Of a stretch of 64,000 nucleotides of DNA, positions 8,745 through 20,482 are shown piece after piece. The notes under the pieces were generated by a model that was not told the origin of the DNA, did not search any database, and saw only the letters and a list, made by a program, of their open reading frames with translations. The stretch is from NCBI RefSeq assembly GCF_001641265.1, contig NW_020167522.1, forward strand, positions 744,001 to 808,000, read 5' to 3'. Origin of the DNA: Pseudogymnoascus destructans (Eukaryota; Ascomycota; Leotiomycetes; Thelebolales; Thelebolaceae). How positions within the stretch are numbered: position 1 is the stretch's first letter; the number at the start of each line of letters is the position of its first letter. The position numbers and the translations under genes were made by a program.

Positions 8745-9834
8745 CCTATGCCGAAGGTTTAGATCTCTTGGTAATTAGATGCGTCTAATCTAGCTTCGAC
8801 ATAAATCTATGTCCACTCAGCCCGGCTTCGTCTCTTTCTTTCGTAGGGAACCGGTGCTGTTGTGACCCCAAATCCTCAAACTCGGCTTGGACCCTCTGGG
8901 CCCAATTATCAGTCCCTACGTAGCCAATATACTTCTTCGCAACGCCAGATGCCTGTCAAGCTTCTGTATGACCTATTTCATCAGCTACCATATCTGTTGC
9001 GAAAGATTTTGTAAGAAAGGTAGCTGTGACGGATCAGTTGGCTATGCATACCAGCTTTCGAATAACTACAAATGTTAAAAGTTTAGAATGCAATATTCTA
9101 ATAAAGTATTACCCACATCATCAACAAGTAAAAGCTAGCTTATTTTTTTCTCATATCAAAATATCCGTATACCCTCACAGCAGCGGTTAAAGTCCCCTAA
9201 TTACCCGCCCCCCAACCGAAACCCCACGCCTCTCCCACCCCTCCTAGCCACCGCTCTGCCCCTCGCCTGGAACATTTACACCACAATACAACCCTGCCTC
9301 TCACGTCCGCCCTTGGCACATCTCACGTTACACAGCCTTGAGATAAAGCTCCGGTTTAGGCCCGATGACCGGCGCGACGGACAGCTGAGGATGTCGTAAA
9401 AAGTAGATGAGATCAACCGCGGTTGGGAGACGGGTATACGTGAAGGGTGTTGGGTGTTGCAACCACCAACATCGGTGCGAGCGGGGAGATGGTGCTGGTG
9501 CCGGTGGGATGGCGATGTCGGTGCTGAGAGTGTGATTGTGGGATGTTGGTGTCCGAGAGGCAGGAATGGACAGGTGGTGAGTGGGTTTGAATTTTATATG
9601 AGATCTCCCGAGCTGAGCTGTTGGGGCTATCTATATGCTATCGCCTGTATCTAAGCTGTCTCTGGGCCTCGTGGCTAGCCATATCCTGCAAATAACTTCC
9701 AATCTTCAAGCCTGCTTCCTCTATATCTGTCTGTTTTGATAGTTAGTATAGCTTAGAAATATTAGTCTGGCCTCTTGCCATAGCAGAATGTCCGAAATAG
9801 CAAAAATAGCCCAATATAATCCTCAAATCCACCA
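8745..9834. other. no gene seen
   Basis: No supported coding region. There is a C-rich stretch at about 9200-9330, a G-rich segment at about 9420-9590, and AT-rich DNA at 9060-9180. The part next to 9835 is probably the 3' flank of the following minus-strand gene. Confidence 0.5.
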
Positions 9835-12045
9835 TCAACCTAGCAATTTTGACCTCAAACCACTCCTGGTATCCCTCGCCTCCTGAACACCCACAATCCT
9901 TCTCGTCCACCTCACTTCCTCCCAGTCAGACTTGCGGATATTATCCAGATGCAACACCAACCCTGTTCCTCCTACCTGTGCCTTCAGCCTTCCTAAACAT
10001 CTCACCATCCCGGGCTCTTCAATATTTCCAGCCAAAAGCTCCCTACTTTCTCTCTCCTGCAACGCTGATATGCGGTAATTCGCTAATACGCCATTCACGA
10101 AAGGAGGACCGTTGTGAAAAATATCCGCAAACTGGAAAATCTGCTTGTGCGTCCCATCCCCTCGAGATGAGAAAGTTACGCGGCAAAAAAGCTCAATGAT
10201 GACGTCTTGGTTGAGGCGGTTGCAGAAGGAGCCTGCTCGTATGCATTCCCCAATGCGAAAGCATGTGCGGAGTATTGTGAAAGTTGTGAGGCCTGGGATG
10301 ACGGAACCAGCGGAGAGTTTTTCTGGAAATGGAGAGCGCGCGAAAGGTGTGAGAGGGATATACTCGTGAGTGTCATCATTAGCTGACCGGGGACAAGATG
10401 ACCCCGAGGTCACTGGGAGCGCGGTTGGTAGAGCCTCATTGCGGAGGGACTCAATGTTCTCTGGCACAGCAGGATTATGGCCGAGAAAGGACCAGTCTTC
10501 TGGCTCTGCTAATGACTCGACGCTGGGCTGGACTCGTAGCTGATTGCTGTTAATTATATTGTCACTGTGCTTGATCGACGAAGAATAGGTAAGCTTCTCA
10601 TCATATACTTCCCTATCCCGGGATTTCACGTCGGACCCAGTCCAGTTGCTTGGAGGTGAATGGGTCTCGATGATCACCGGATTATCCTGTTCTGCCAGGT
10701 TAACCAGTTCGGCTTCATCTGTATCATCCATGAAATATTCATCGTCGGTGCTTTGCAATCTCAAAGAGGATCGGGAGGCATTCTCGAGCTTGGATTTGCC
10801 GCCGTTGTTAAGAGATGTGGTTGCTTGATGTCGAACATGTCGAGCATAGTTATGGACGTTCTCATGTTCCACCATAATTTCCATCAAATCGTCATCAGCA
10901 ATGCCGTCATAAAAATCGTCGCTTCCATGCTCAATGGGACACTGTGCGGAAGAGTTTTGAGGTAGCATACGAGAAGTTGCGAGTATTCCGGGCAAAGCAA
11001 GATCGTCTGTATCGAACTGAGCGAAATCTTCGTCGTCTAAACCTTCATCCCAACCTTCGTGAGCTTCTGCATGGTCCCTGGTATTTGATGAATTATCTAT
11101 TTCAGTACCAAAGGCGGAATCTCTGTAGACGCTAGAACTGACTTCCAAAGAGTCCGAATGATTTTGCTTGGGCGTGTTGTTGCCATAAGCTCGAATTTCT
11201 ATGGAGCAAGATATATTGGCAGTTTCGTCAAAAATATCTTCAAAATCGTCTTCTGGTTCTCCAAAAGTTGCATGTGTATAAGGTGTTTGATGAGACACAC
11301 CCTCGTATACTTCATGCTCGACTGGTGACAATGCATCGTCGGGCGCTGGCCAAGGCTGAATGTTAATCTCCCCATTTCTTATACTTTGCTGGTGGGCAAA
11401 TGAGTGTGTCTCTAAATTCGCCGTGCTCGTGGGTGGGTTCAATGACGTGGCCTGGCCCAACATGGCCTGGTTCAATTCCACATCGACAGCAGGTGTTTTG
11501 AACATAAACGCGGCCAGTTTTTCAAGGGTGGTTTGTGCCAACCCAACATGCCCAGCTTGAGCAACCTTGTCAAGTGTTGAAGGTGCATTTATTGTAAATT
11601 CTGTGCTCTTCTTGAGATGTGCCTCGTTGTCATATGACCGTTGCGCATTTGGTTTGCTGACGCCTGTGTTGGGGAAAACTTTGGTCTGCTTTGACAGCGC
11701 TGAATTCGTCCTTCGTGAGGCAGATTTCTTCGGATCAAGCGACAAGGATGGCTGTGGTAAAGTGTGCTCGTCGGGTGTAGGTATATATGCGAATCTTTTC
11801 GAAAGCGGGCTATCGTCTTTACACCGTGGTTTCTTCATATGTGTCGTAGGTGCGCTTTTGTTTCGAATGGAAGCCGTTGACCGCCGCTTTCGCTTTTGGG
11901 GAAGTTGGGAAACAGGCAATGGATCATCGTCCTGAGGGATATCGTGAAGCGCGTCGCCATTTCCCCCCCAGCTTGACTTCACAGGCTCGTTGATGGGAGT
12001 GAATGATGGCACTCGATAAGAGGGGGGTGAACCACCAGGCTCCAA
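9835..12045 (-). CDS. conserved fungal protein of unknown function with structured C-terminal domain
   Basis: A single long frame of 736 codons. The first 540 residues are polar and disordered, with a basic nuclear-localisation-like cluster near residues 50-60 (QKRKRRS) and several acidic stretches. The last 190 residues look folded: alternating strands such as TFTILRTCFRIGE, VIIELFCRVTF, QIFQFADIF and MVRCLGRLKAQ, ending with DWEEVRWTRRIVG. This would suit an OB-fold-like, possibly nucleic-acid-binding domain, but I cannot name the family. The frame opens with TTG at 12045, and a TTTAG acceptor with a branch-like ATTAACG lies just upstream (about 12051-12070), so a short first exon with the real ATG is probably further up; I could not place it. 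Confidence 0.7.
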   Translation of the reverse strand: MEPGGSPPSYRVPSFTPINEPVKSSWGGNGDALHDIPQDDDPLPVSQLPQKRKRRSTASIRNKSAPTTHMKKPRCKDDSPLSKRFAYIPTPDEHTLPQPSLSLDPKKSASRRTNSALSKQTKVFPNTGVSKPNAQRSYDNEAHLKKSTEFTINAPSTLDKVAQAGHVGLAQTTLEKLAAFMFKTPAVDVELNQAMLGQATSLNPPTSTANLETHSFAHQQSIRNGEINIQPWPAPDDALSPVEHEVYEGVSHQTPYTHATFGEPEDDFEDIFDETANISCSIEIRAYGNNTPKQNHSDSLEVSSSVYRDSAFGTEIDNSSNTRDHAEAHEGWDEGLDDEDFAQFDTDDLALPGILATSRMLPQNSSAQCPIEHGSDDFYDGIADDDLMEIMVEHENVHNYARHVRHQATTSLNNGGKSKLENASRSSLRLQSTDDEYFMDDTDEAELVNLAEQDNPVIIETHSPPSNWTGSDVKSRDREVYDEKLTYSSSIKHSDNIINSNQLRVQPSVESLAEPEDWSFLGHNPAVPENIESLRNEALPTALPVTSGSSCPRSANDDTHEYIPLTPFARSPFPEKLSAGSVIPGLTTFTILRTCFRIGECIRAGSFCNRLNQDVIIELFCRVTFSSRGDGTHKQIFQFADIFHNGPPFVNGVLANYRISALQERESRELLAGNIEEPGMVRCLGRLKAQVGGTGLVLHLDNIRKSDWEEVRWTRRIVGVQEARDTRSGLRSKLLG

Positions 12046-12834
12046 ATATCTAAACCGCCGTTAATATTATGCGACGGTATTTGGTAGAACAGAGCCTCAA
12101 CTCATTCAAATGGCGGTCATTTTCAACAGAACTTGGAGTTCTGACAGCTGTCTCATCCCATCCCTGGTACCTTGATGGCATTGTCAAGTCAACTTTGCAT
12201 GTAGGCACTAGGGCAATGAAGCTTCAATATTATACACACAAGGTTAATCAATTCAACAGCTGCAAATCCTACGACTGATACGCCGTAAACCATACAATAA
12301 TACACTTGTGATGTGCTTTGGGAAGTTTAACGGTTGGACTTTGACGTTGGAGATGCCAAGCTACCCCGCCACGGCCTAGTACCGCCCTAGCCTATTTAGG
12401 CCTTATCGTCGACATCCCAGTGCCAGAACCTTAACGCAAAGTCGCTGGCAGTTGTAATCAATAGCCTTCATCTCAAACACCCTCTTCATTGGACCGAGAG
12501 AGAATCCTTGTTAGCTGTGCAGCAATTATCCAACAGGCACGTTACCGCAGCTCATAAACAAGGGTTCACTGCTCCTTCCGATATTGCCAGATAGTGGTCG
12601 AGAGCATACCGAACACAAGAATAACAACGATATTGCCTCACGAGCACCACCCACTGCCCTCTCTCTCTTCTCTGCATCTTGAACTGTGTTTGGAACTCTG
12701 AACCACAGCGTTATATGGCCGTAGTGGTGAGTGAAGTCCGACTGCGCGGTGTCAACCCACGTGCTTTGTTTGAAACTCGAACATAGGGCCTGGCTAATCT
12801 TCAGCAAGCTTTGGATACCACATTATTATCAACA
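12046..12834. promoter_or_regulatory. divergent intergenic region
   Basis: This 789-bp gap lies between the 5' ends of the minus-strand 736-codon gene and plus-strand LSB5. It must hold both promoters and probably the unplaced first exon of the former. CCACGTGC occurs at about 12758-12765. No other gene is visible. Confidence 0.5.
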
Positions 12835-14393
12835 ATGTTCAGCTCTGTAAGCTTTCCCTATTTTTCATTAGAATACAGTCGATGTAACCTGGGGCCCCAC
12901 GATGTTAGAGGCGTGGACGCGAGGTATTTAGATATGCCATATTCCCCGCCGGCTCTCCTATATCCAGTGATATCTACATCCAAGTGGTAGACTCCAGTAT
13001 GAAGAGTCATATAGAATCGTCCGGTTCTGACAAGAAACGATGGCTGTAGAAAAAGCCATACTCCTCGGTTACGGTCGCCATTGAGCGCCTCACAAGTGAG
13101 CAGTTCGAGGAAGATGACCTGAGCGGGATCCCGGATCTAGTTGAAGCAATCGGTTTGCAAGCAACAGGGCCTGCGGAAGCCGCGAGAGCTATCCGGAAGA
13201 AACTGAAGTATGGCAACCTCCATCGCCAACTCCGAGCACTTACCATCCTTGATGGCCTCATGCAAAATGCAGGGTCACGGTTTCAGCGAGCCTTTGTCGA
13301 TGAACCTCTTCTTGAGAGATTGAGAGTCTGCGCAAACTCGCCCATGTCGGAGAAAGAAGTACGGGCTAGATGCCAAGTTCTCTTTGCTGGTTGGGGGCAT
13401 ACTTATAAGAGCACGCCCGGATTGGAAAGGATTGCTCGCTTGAACAAGGTACAGTTAACATCAACATTTTAGCAGCCATTATGCTGACATAATAAAGGAA
13501 CTTCCAAAGCGGAAGCAGGTAGTCACTCAAGATAGATCCAAAGTACTAAAGGAAACTGAGCGGGACCCATTCGAAGACGAGGAGGATGACGAGGCTGAGC
13601 AGGCTGCCAGCAGTTCCGCAGCTCCTTCGCCAATCCCCAGAGTGGCAGCCAAGAGCCATAAACCCAAGCCAAGCAGCTCTAGTATCAGCAGTAGCATATT
13701 TGGATCAACAACACCAACAAAGTCAAAGAAATCAAAGAAGGGGCCGAAGAGCAAGAGTGGGCGGTTTAACCTTGAGGCAGAGAAAGGCAACATGAAGACC
13801 AACATTGCTGAGTCCTCAGTTGCTTCTATCAACCTCCTCAACGCGTTGCAGAGGATCAATCGAGAGGAGGAGCGTGTCTCGGAGAACCAAGCTTGCGTTG
13901 CTCAATTTGAGCGTTGCAAATTACTCCGAAGGCACATTCTTCGCTATGTGAGTAACCTCCTCTTGTACTGACTTGATTGCTTATAATATGTGAAGATTCA
14001 AAACATTGAAGCTGAAGAATGGCTTGGAGCCCTCATCCAAGCCAACGACCAACTCGTCACCGCGCTCATGACGTTTGAGCAACTGGACAGCTCCATCGAT
14101 GCAGACAGTGACTCCGACGACGAACTCGCTGAACAGGCACATGCGTACCGAAGTAAGCAATCTGTGTTGGATCTATTGAACTGCGCTAAGAGATGCTCAA
14201 AGTGCTGCAAAAAAAGGGTAAATCAGTCGACGGGGCAGCTGCAGAACTTGCTGGTTTAAAAATTAGCCCAGATTCCGCGGCCCCTGCACCTGCGGCATCC
14301 CCTCGCACTGCGGCACCACCGGTTGTGGATAACTATGATTCAGTCGAGGAAGAAGACGATGACAACCCGTTCGGAGATGCAAATGCATTGTAG
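12835..14393 (+). CDS. LSB5: LSB5-like VHS/GAT-domain endocytosis adaptor, 406 aa
   Basis: Five exons join in phase: 12835-12846 (a 4-codon first exon, MFSS), 13050-13448, 13498-13947, 13996-14152 and 14191-14393, with GT-AG junctions. The VHS domain spans about residues 5-140 (KKPYSSVTVAIERLTSEQFE, then ARAIRKKLKYGN and RALTILDGLMQNAG), with SNPM-type tail motifs before ELPKRKQ. A Lys/Ser-rich linker follows. A GAT-like helical bundle covers about 195-320 (INLLNALQRINREEERVSEN). The C-terminus ends in an acidic NPFGD motif, an EH-domain-binding signal. In yeast, Lsb5 binds ubiquitin and Las17 at cortical actin and endocytic sites. The first intron (203 nt) is long for this locus; the choice rests on the known MFSxKKPYS start of homologues. 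Confidence 0.9.
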
Positions 14394-14504
14394 AGTCCGG
14401 CGCTGGAGAGAGACGAGCCGAAGTGGTAAGAATCTCCATATGCGACGTTATGATAGTGCTGATAAATACCCACCGGAGAGCAGTGTATTTGGTTGATTCA
14501 TTTA

Positions 14505-16773
14505 ATCGTCGGTGTTCGCACCGACCACCCTACAGGTGGTCGGCGAAAGCGAGTTGAAGCCCGAAAGCGAGATGAAGCCCGCCAGGGGTCTTGTACATAG
14601 CCGAAGAAGAGATTTACACACAAATTATATACGTTTCTCCCTTTCATCTATACACTTGTGACAAAACTGCTTCGTCGTCCTACTTGAAATCTAATACAAT
14701 GGATGATGCCCTCCAATTCCTCCGCGACAACCCTTCAGAAAAGCCTATAACCGCTGCACGAATATTCAATATAAATGCGAAGACCCTCAATACGAACCTC
14801 CGACGAGCGAAACTCAAAGCCCAGGCACCAAACCCTATTTACGGAGGCCAGAATAAGATACTTTCAGAGGCACAAATCAAGGCTATATACAAATATGTAG
14901 AGGATTCATATTTTGCGGGCTATGGGGCGTCAAAAGCGATGGTTTTTACAGCAATTGGCCACTTGCGGGCAGCGGAAATACCGCCTAAACCAGCACCTTC
15001 ATGGCGCTGGTTTCAGAGCTTTATAAAGAGCTCTTCGATCCTCTTTCGAGTTGTCGAAGCCAATTGCACGAGTCCGAGTTACGACCCATGATATTTCTGC
15101 GGTACAAGACTGGTTTGGAGTGTATTTGGCATGGTGTACTCAACACAATATCCAGCCACAGGATATTTATAACTTTGGAGACTGGTTTTCGTGTTGGAGT
15201 AGCACCAGGGGAGGATGTAATAGTTCCTGTATCTATTACAGAAGTATGTATAATTCAGTACTTGTAACTTAATACAATTAAACTGACACTATTAAAGATG
15301 TATGTTCCAATGGCTGAAAACTGCAAATCTATTACCGTGATTGAGTCAACCTGTGCTGTTGGACAAGTGCTTTCACCAATTATCATTGTACAAGGACGAC
15401 AACATATGGCATCTTGGTATTATGAGAAATTGACTGGCGATGAGCTTGTATTACTTTCAGACTCAGGATATACCAATAGCGAGCTCGCAATGCTATATTT
15501 GGAGCATTTTATCATTCATACAGGAGCTGGGCCTGATAAACCTCTAAAGGTCCTCCTTATGGACAGCCATATCAGTCATACAATACCAGAGTTCGTTATA
15601 CGGGCAACTTCAATGAATATCCATCCATATCCGCTTCCTTCGCATCTTACGCACATTATGCAGCCACTTGATGTTGGTGTTTTTCAACCTTATAAACACT
15701 GGCACAAGAAGGCAATTCAATATGCTATGCGTAATCTTGATATTGATTATAATATAGCTTCAATTCTTTCAGGATTTGAACGAAATCCGCCAGCAGACGT
15801 TCAAGAAAGGAACAATCATTAGGTCCTTTCATGAAGCTGGAATGTGGCCAATCAATTCTAAAGAAGCTCTCAAGAAAATGAAAGTTTATACGATTTGTGA
15901 GCGCACTCTTGATCCTCCACAAATTCCACAGACTCCAACAAAATTTGTGCATTCTGAGCTCAAATTACGGCACTGGCAAAGTAAAATACCATGTCTTTTG
16001 TCTAGTCCTTCAGCACGAGAATGGGATTCTTGGGCACGTGGTACAGAAAATGTACTTGTTCAAGGAGAACTGGCTATTCTACAGTATGATTTATTATCTA
16101 CAAAAGTAGCTAATCAACAGAAGGCGAAGCTCAAAAGCCGCTCTGTCGCTCAAGCAAATACTGGTCCATTAACTGCTAAGGATGCATGGAAAAAGATTAA
16201 TGACAAGGCTAGAAAAGACAAGGAAATTCAAGAGCGAAGGGCGAAATACAAAGCACGAGTAGTGCTTAATAAAGTCAAAAAAGGAGCTTCATATTCGTGG
16301 AGTTGAGGCCCGTAAAGCAGAGCTTTCAAGAAAGCGGCAAGTTAGCCAGATGTTAAAGGCGAAGGAGGAGGTGCCTTCTGATTTACTTATTCCAATTCCA
16401 GATCCAGATCCAGAAAAAATTGCGCAGGAATCAGAGCTTCAAGAAGAAGCCAATACTCAATTAATTTCAACGATGGGGTACGAATCACAGGCTGACGACG
16501 ACGACGAGACAGGATTTATAAGATTCAGTGAATTGGATACAGACCTATTTGCAGACAGGGAGGACGAAAATTTAGACCCAGGGTTGTTTTAAATTTGGGA
16601 ATAGCTTTAATTTTATCATATGATTCAATCACTCAATTGCTGGTATAGTTGTTTAGATAGTGGTTGTATTAGATTCTACATAGTTATGATATCTGGTAGG
16701 CTTCAACTCGCTTTCAGGCTTCAACTCGCTTTCGCCGACCACCTGTAGGGTGGTCGGTGCGAACACCGACGAT
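14505..16773. mobile_element. Fot1/pogo-type DNA transposon with long perfect ends
   Basis: The 2269-bp element is flanked by TA duplications (14503-14504 and 16774-16775). Its terminal inverted repeats are identical over the first 57 bp and continue with a few mismatches to about 78 bp, including repeated AAAGCGAGTTGAAGCC-like units and an internal stem CGACCACC...GGTGGTCG. TA duplication and gene content indicate the Tc1/mariner-pogo group. The ends look fresh while the transposase has several frame breaks. Confidence 0.92.
14700..16592 (+). pseudogene. pogo/Fot1 transposase, frameshifted
   Basis: Reads from the ATG at 14700 with an N-terminal psq/CENP-B-like helix-turn-helix region (PITAARIFNINAKTLNTNLR) and continues through at least four frame breaks: near 15055, near 15180, near 15775 and near 16300. 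Between 15240 and 15300 there may be an intron. The DDE domain keeps the second Asp (LLMDSHISH) and the third region (HIMQPLDVGVF). The first catalytic block, normally FDETGF, is broken: FGD runs into ETGF in another frame because about 2 bp are missing near 15177. The C-terminal tail is Lys-rich, then acidic. It cannot make a working enzyme, though the element ends could be used by a related active copy. Confidence 0.9.
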
Positions 16774-17400
16774 TAATGCTGGTAGAGCGGAGGATGATGT
16801 TATTTGTGGTGCGGATACTATCATTGTTGATGCGACAATTCATTTGGCACGATTCGATATATGATAGTAACAGCGGATTGTTATTAGCGTAACATAGAGT
16901 TTGGACCTGGCATTCAGACCCAATAAATGTTTATCTTTTAGTTATCTACTCTTCTCGCCTTTGTCCAGTTCCTATCCCCCACCCCCCACCTCTTCAGTCA
17001 CTACTTCAGTCACTCATCCCTATCCCCACTACTTCAGTCATTCACCCCCAACTTCCACCCACCAGCAAGCTGGAACCAACGCTTATATACCCCGATAACC
17101 CCATCACCCTCGACCCCAAGAAGCCTCATGGCGGATATGGGAAGGTTTCGCTGCAGAACAGCAAGTGCTCGGTTCGAACGCAGCTCGAGACGATAAGTAA
17201 AATCCAAAAATGGGTTTTCTTAAGATCTGAATACACAAGTGTATATTCAGATCTTTCTTTTTGCCTTTTTTGCCTTTTTTGCCCTTTTATTGTATTCCTC
17301 AAGACATTTTTTTTTGAATTGCTTTGAGGCGAGAGCGAAAATGACCTCCTCGGAGATTGTTGATTTACGACTGTTCTATGTAATTTTGGGTCATTGGATT
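16774..17400. other. non-coding, with a 17.2-kb hairpin and pyrimidine-rich repeats
   Basis: Holds a C/T-rich imperfect repeat at about 16980-17060 (CTTCAGTCAC-like units). A hairpin at 17223-17254 has AGATCTGAATA arms, and T-runs follow it. I see no gene. Confidence 0.5.
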
Positions 17401-18131
17401 ATGTTATTATAGACGAACAAGCCTATACAGGACGACCTGCGAGAAGAAGACCGGATTCAGGCTGACAATTTCAGTCATCTAATGGAGAACATAGTGCCCC
17501 TTTGCCGAGAGATTGCCGCCGCAGAAAGGACCCCCCCTTCGGGAGACCCGAACAGTTGCCCAGATCCAGAAATTTAACCAAATGATGGCCTCTATACGCC
17601 AGAGATGTAGGGGCTGGGACAACGGCATAGCCGCGCCGGGACAGTCTTAGAGGAGAGACTATTCAGACCCTCTACCAGAATGGCAGTCTATGCAGGCTAG
17701 TCAATTTATTTCGTTCAATACCTCGCACGGGAAACTGTAGCTACCTGAGACTTGGCCAAGGTGGGACCTCTCTCGAAGACAATGAAGTCGCGACAGTCGG
17801 CAGGTATGAGGCGCTTTCGGAGTCGGCCATCAGTGCCATCATGTCCACTATGAACCTCCCTTACAACATAATAATTGCGAGCGCCTCCGGCATGGACGGT
17901 AGGGGAATCGATCTTCGAACCTGGCCGCGCGGTGCCCATTCATGATGGGGTTGAGAGCATCTTGTGCTCTATACATATAGGGGGGGAGGCTGACCATTGG
18001 ATCGGCGTCCTTGTAAAGATCAATCCCGGCGACTCACAACGGGTGACAATGCAGATGTTTGATTCTGCACTTGTGCAGATACTTGGGGAACAGGACGTAC
18101 TTGAAATGATAGGAAATTGGCTGCAACATAG
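17401..18131 (+). pseudogene. decayed gene with Ulp1/C48-protease-like fragment
   Basis: Broken plus-strand frames give a charged segment (about 17410-17570, EEDRIQADNFSHLMEN) and then, from 17875, a stretch with the pattern HWIGVLVKIN ... MFDSALV ... WLQ. The His-Trp and Phe-Asp-Ser spacing resembles the catalytic core of Ulp1-type cysteine peptidases, which often travel with fungal transposons. The Gln and Cys boxes are not seen. Stops and a C-tract near 17528 break it. Tentative. Confidence 0.35.
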
Positions 18132-18164
18132 CCACCCGAGCTACCGCCTTCCTGTTTTTCACCA

Positions 18165-18265
18165 CCCCTCCTTTATTCACTACCCATCTCGTTTCTCACT
18201 ACCTATCTCATTTCTCACCACTTGTCTCGTTTATCACCACCTACCTCGTGTCTCACCACCTTCCC
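18165..18265 (+). repeat. minisatellite, ~20-25 bp imperfect units
   Basis: About four imperfect copies of a CTACCTATCTCGTTTCTCAC-like unit in a C/T-rich strand. Confidence 0.6.
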
Positions 18266-18483
18266 ATTTCTTTCCTTCACAGTAACTGCTCCCTCTGAGC
18301 ACAGATTCTCGTTCATGCGCATATGGCTTTCAAGAGACGAGCTGTATTTTGAGTGGTATAGTTAGTTTTTGTGGCTTCAAATATTTACTGTTCGGGCTTA
18401 TCCCACCCCATTCCCCACTGCCGACTACGAGTAGTTCTCAGGTTTCGACCGAGATCTATGGTATAATTGAGGTATATTTGCAG

Positions 18484-19521
18484 CTATAATTTTTGATGCG
18501 TTTGTATGTGAACGGAGTCGGTCTGAGCGGCTGCTTCCACAGCACTAACTTGAGAATCCTGTATCTCATCCGCTTCATACAGGCGAATTATTTCCCGCAA
18601 AGCCTCCTCCTTCATCTGTTCTTCTCTATCATCCTCTGTGAATCTTCCCCTCTGCTTCATAGCATTGGCCGCCTTCTCCATTGTATCAGGATCAAACCTA
18701 AACCTGGCAGCCTCCTCGTCACGCGCAGCCTCAAGAAACTTCCAACTCTCCAGAACATTCTCTACCGCACCCCGAATAAATAGTCCTACCGCAGAGGACC
18801 CAATAATTACCATCGCTACGGCCGATGCGATGCAGTTAACTACCGACCGGGTGCCACAGCAGTATATCTCTCCAGGTCCCCAGCACTGATGGACCACACG
18901 GCGCAGGGTGAAGATCGCGTCAAGAACAAATGAGGTGTAGTCGATCGCAGTAAAGATGACACTGCCAAGTGCGCATATTTTGTAATTGAATTGATGTGTC
19001 GCTTCATATAAAGAGTCTCGCTCTTTTGGAAAATCCAAGTTTGAGGTGTTCGTAACCACCAGGGCTCCAGTACTGATGAAGATCCGTAGATATGTGATCT
19101 GAAAGAACTCGGTGAAAAACGAGGTTATGGCGATCGTGATCATGTAAGAAATTTCGCAGGTGAAGAGTTTGTCTGTTGCCCAGTGTGCGGTAGAGACTAA
19201 TTTATCCAAGCTCTCTCGTGTGAGAATAGAGAGACAGGAGCCGACGAGTTCAGATGCTGATGGGATTTTGATACTGGTTGCCCGTGACAACAATAACAAA
19301 AAGTACTCCAAAACGTAACTGATGATCGGTCTCAACTTGACGGGTGAGAGAATGACAAAAATAGAATCGTTGTGGATGCTTTCGACAAACGGCGTGCTGG
19401 GTGAAGCGTAAACTTGATGTAACAGCAGCATCGCAAACAGAAAGACCACTGCGGCGTACAGCATGAGCCCCATATTTGATGAACGCAGAGCCACACGCCG
19501 TTCTGAGCGTCCGGGATTCAT
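18484..19521 (-). CDS. multi-pass membrane protein of unknown function, 345 aa
   Basis: Intact frame from the ATG at 19521 (MNPGRSERRVALRSS). A basic N-terminus precedes a strong hydrophobic segment at about residues 18-38 (GLMLYAAVVFLFAMLLLHQV). Further hydrophobic stretches lie at about 67-80, 124-155, 185-207 and 233-252. Two Cys-rich spots sit before the last segment (QCWGPGEIYCCG). The last 80 residues are soluble, Glu/Lys/Arg-rich and probably coiled coil (EEQMKEEALREIIRLYE). No domain recognised. It lies between transposon relics and may be lineage-specific. Confidence 0.6.
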   Translation of the reverse strand: MNPGRSERRVALRSSNMGLMLYAAVVFLFAMLLLHQVYASPSTPFVESIHNDSIFVILSPVKLRPIISYVLEYFLLLLSRATSIKIPSASELVGSCLSILTRESLDKLVSTAHWATDKLFTCEISYMITIAITSFFTEFFQITYLRIFISTGALVVTNTSNLDFPKERDSLYEATHQFNYKICALGSVIFTAIDYTSFVLDAIFTLRRVVHQCWGPGEIYCCGTRSVVNCIASAVAMVIIGSSAVGLFIRGAVENVLESWKFLEAARDEEAARFRFDPDTMEKAANAMKQRGRFTEDDREEQMKEEALREIIRLYEADEIQDSQVSAVEAAAQTDSVHIQTHQKL

Positions 19522-20217
19522 GTTAGGTCAGTCTGAGTGATAATGTAACTTGAGATCGCAGACTGAAGGGTAGGTTGTGTCCATTGAGTGAGAACCTGTG
19601 TAGATGGATGTGGAGTTGATGAACTAAACACACGCATGTGGCTATCTATTGTAGCGGGTAACGGGTACAGACAGGCTCGGACAGGCTCATCGTCTGGAAA
19701 TCTTGTCGGTGAATCACACTCACAGGTTCTATAATACTGTAGTACACCTGCGTTTGATTGTAGAAGGGCGGGCAGCCCCGACAACTTCGGCTAGACTATT
19801 TTGGTGTTTGAGAAGTAATTAGAGCTTAACGTAGATGCATAGCGAGTGAAACAACATAGCGAGTGAAACACCTCATAAACCCAACGAACATTCCAACCTA
19901 GAACTCAACAAAATTGCAGACAATTAATTGTAATCACTCCTCGTCATCTTTTGCAGACAATGAGAGAACCATCTGACAAGTTCTCGCATTATGAATATCC
20001 ACTTCCTTTTGAGCGACCTGGTCCTGTCCCTCACCTAGAGTCATGCTTCCTTCTTCTCGAAGACGTAGTTTTTTAGCTCTCTGGCGTCGGCTTAGAGTAC
20101 TATTCTCGTCTTCAAGTGTCTTGACCCTTAACTATAGAAGGACAAACTGATGCATAATTCCTTGCGTACCCTTTAAAACTGGTCAATAGCGTTAAGAATT
20201 GACGTTAAAGAGCTTCC
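19522..20217. other. no gene seen
   Basis: Upstream flank of the membrane-protein gene and AT-rich DNA. A short direct repeat (CATAGCGAGTGAAACA-like) occurs twice at about 19838-19870. No supported coding region. Confidence 0.5.
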
Positions 20218-20480
20218 CTAGTGATGAGAGATTCGAGTCTTAATGGATTGTGTCTGTGAACTAGCCTCAATTGGGTTTGTGGGCGTCTTGCAGGTCCATG
20301 GTTCAGGTTCACCGTGAGAGGTCCCTAGAGGTGTTGGTGTCTTAAACTTCACATCTAACTTTGAAACGACACTTTCTAGGTTCATTGGAATAAGCCCTGC
20401 TCCTCTAAAGCCCCCTATAATATTCTTTCCTGTCATAGCTCCTTGGAATGCTGCGAGAAATGCAGGGAAGAAGTCCTACT
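20218..20480 (-). pseudogene. pogo/Fot1 transposase C-terminal relic
   Basis: Minus-strand frame with FFPAFLAAFQGAMTGKNIIG then GFRGAGLIPMNLESVVSKLD and TPTP, the typical end of a fungal pogo-type DDE transposase. It is cut at 20482 by an LTR. A more damaged cousin sits at 7890-8110. Confidence 0.75.
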
Positions 20481-20482
20481 TA

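Noticed and set aside
17160..17200. A tRNA gene (GTTCGAAC near 17173)
   Set aside because: The box-B-like word is alone; no cloverleaf arms could be formed around it.
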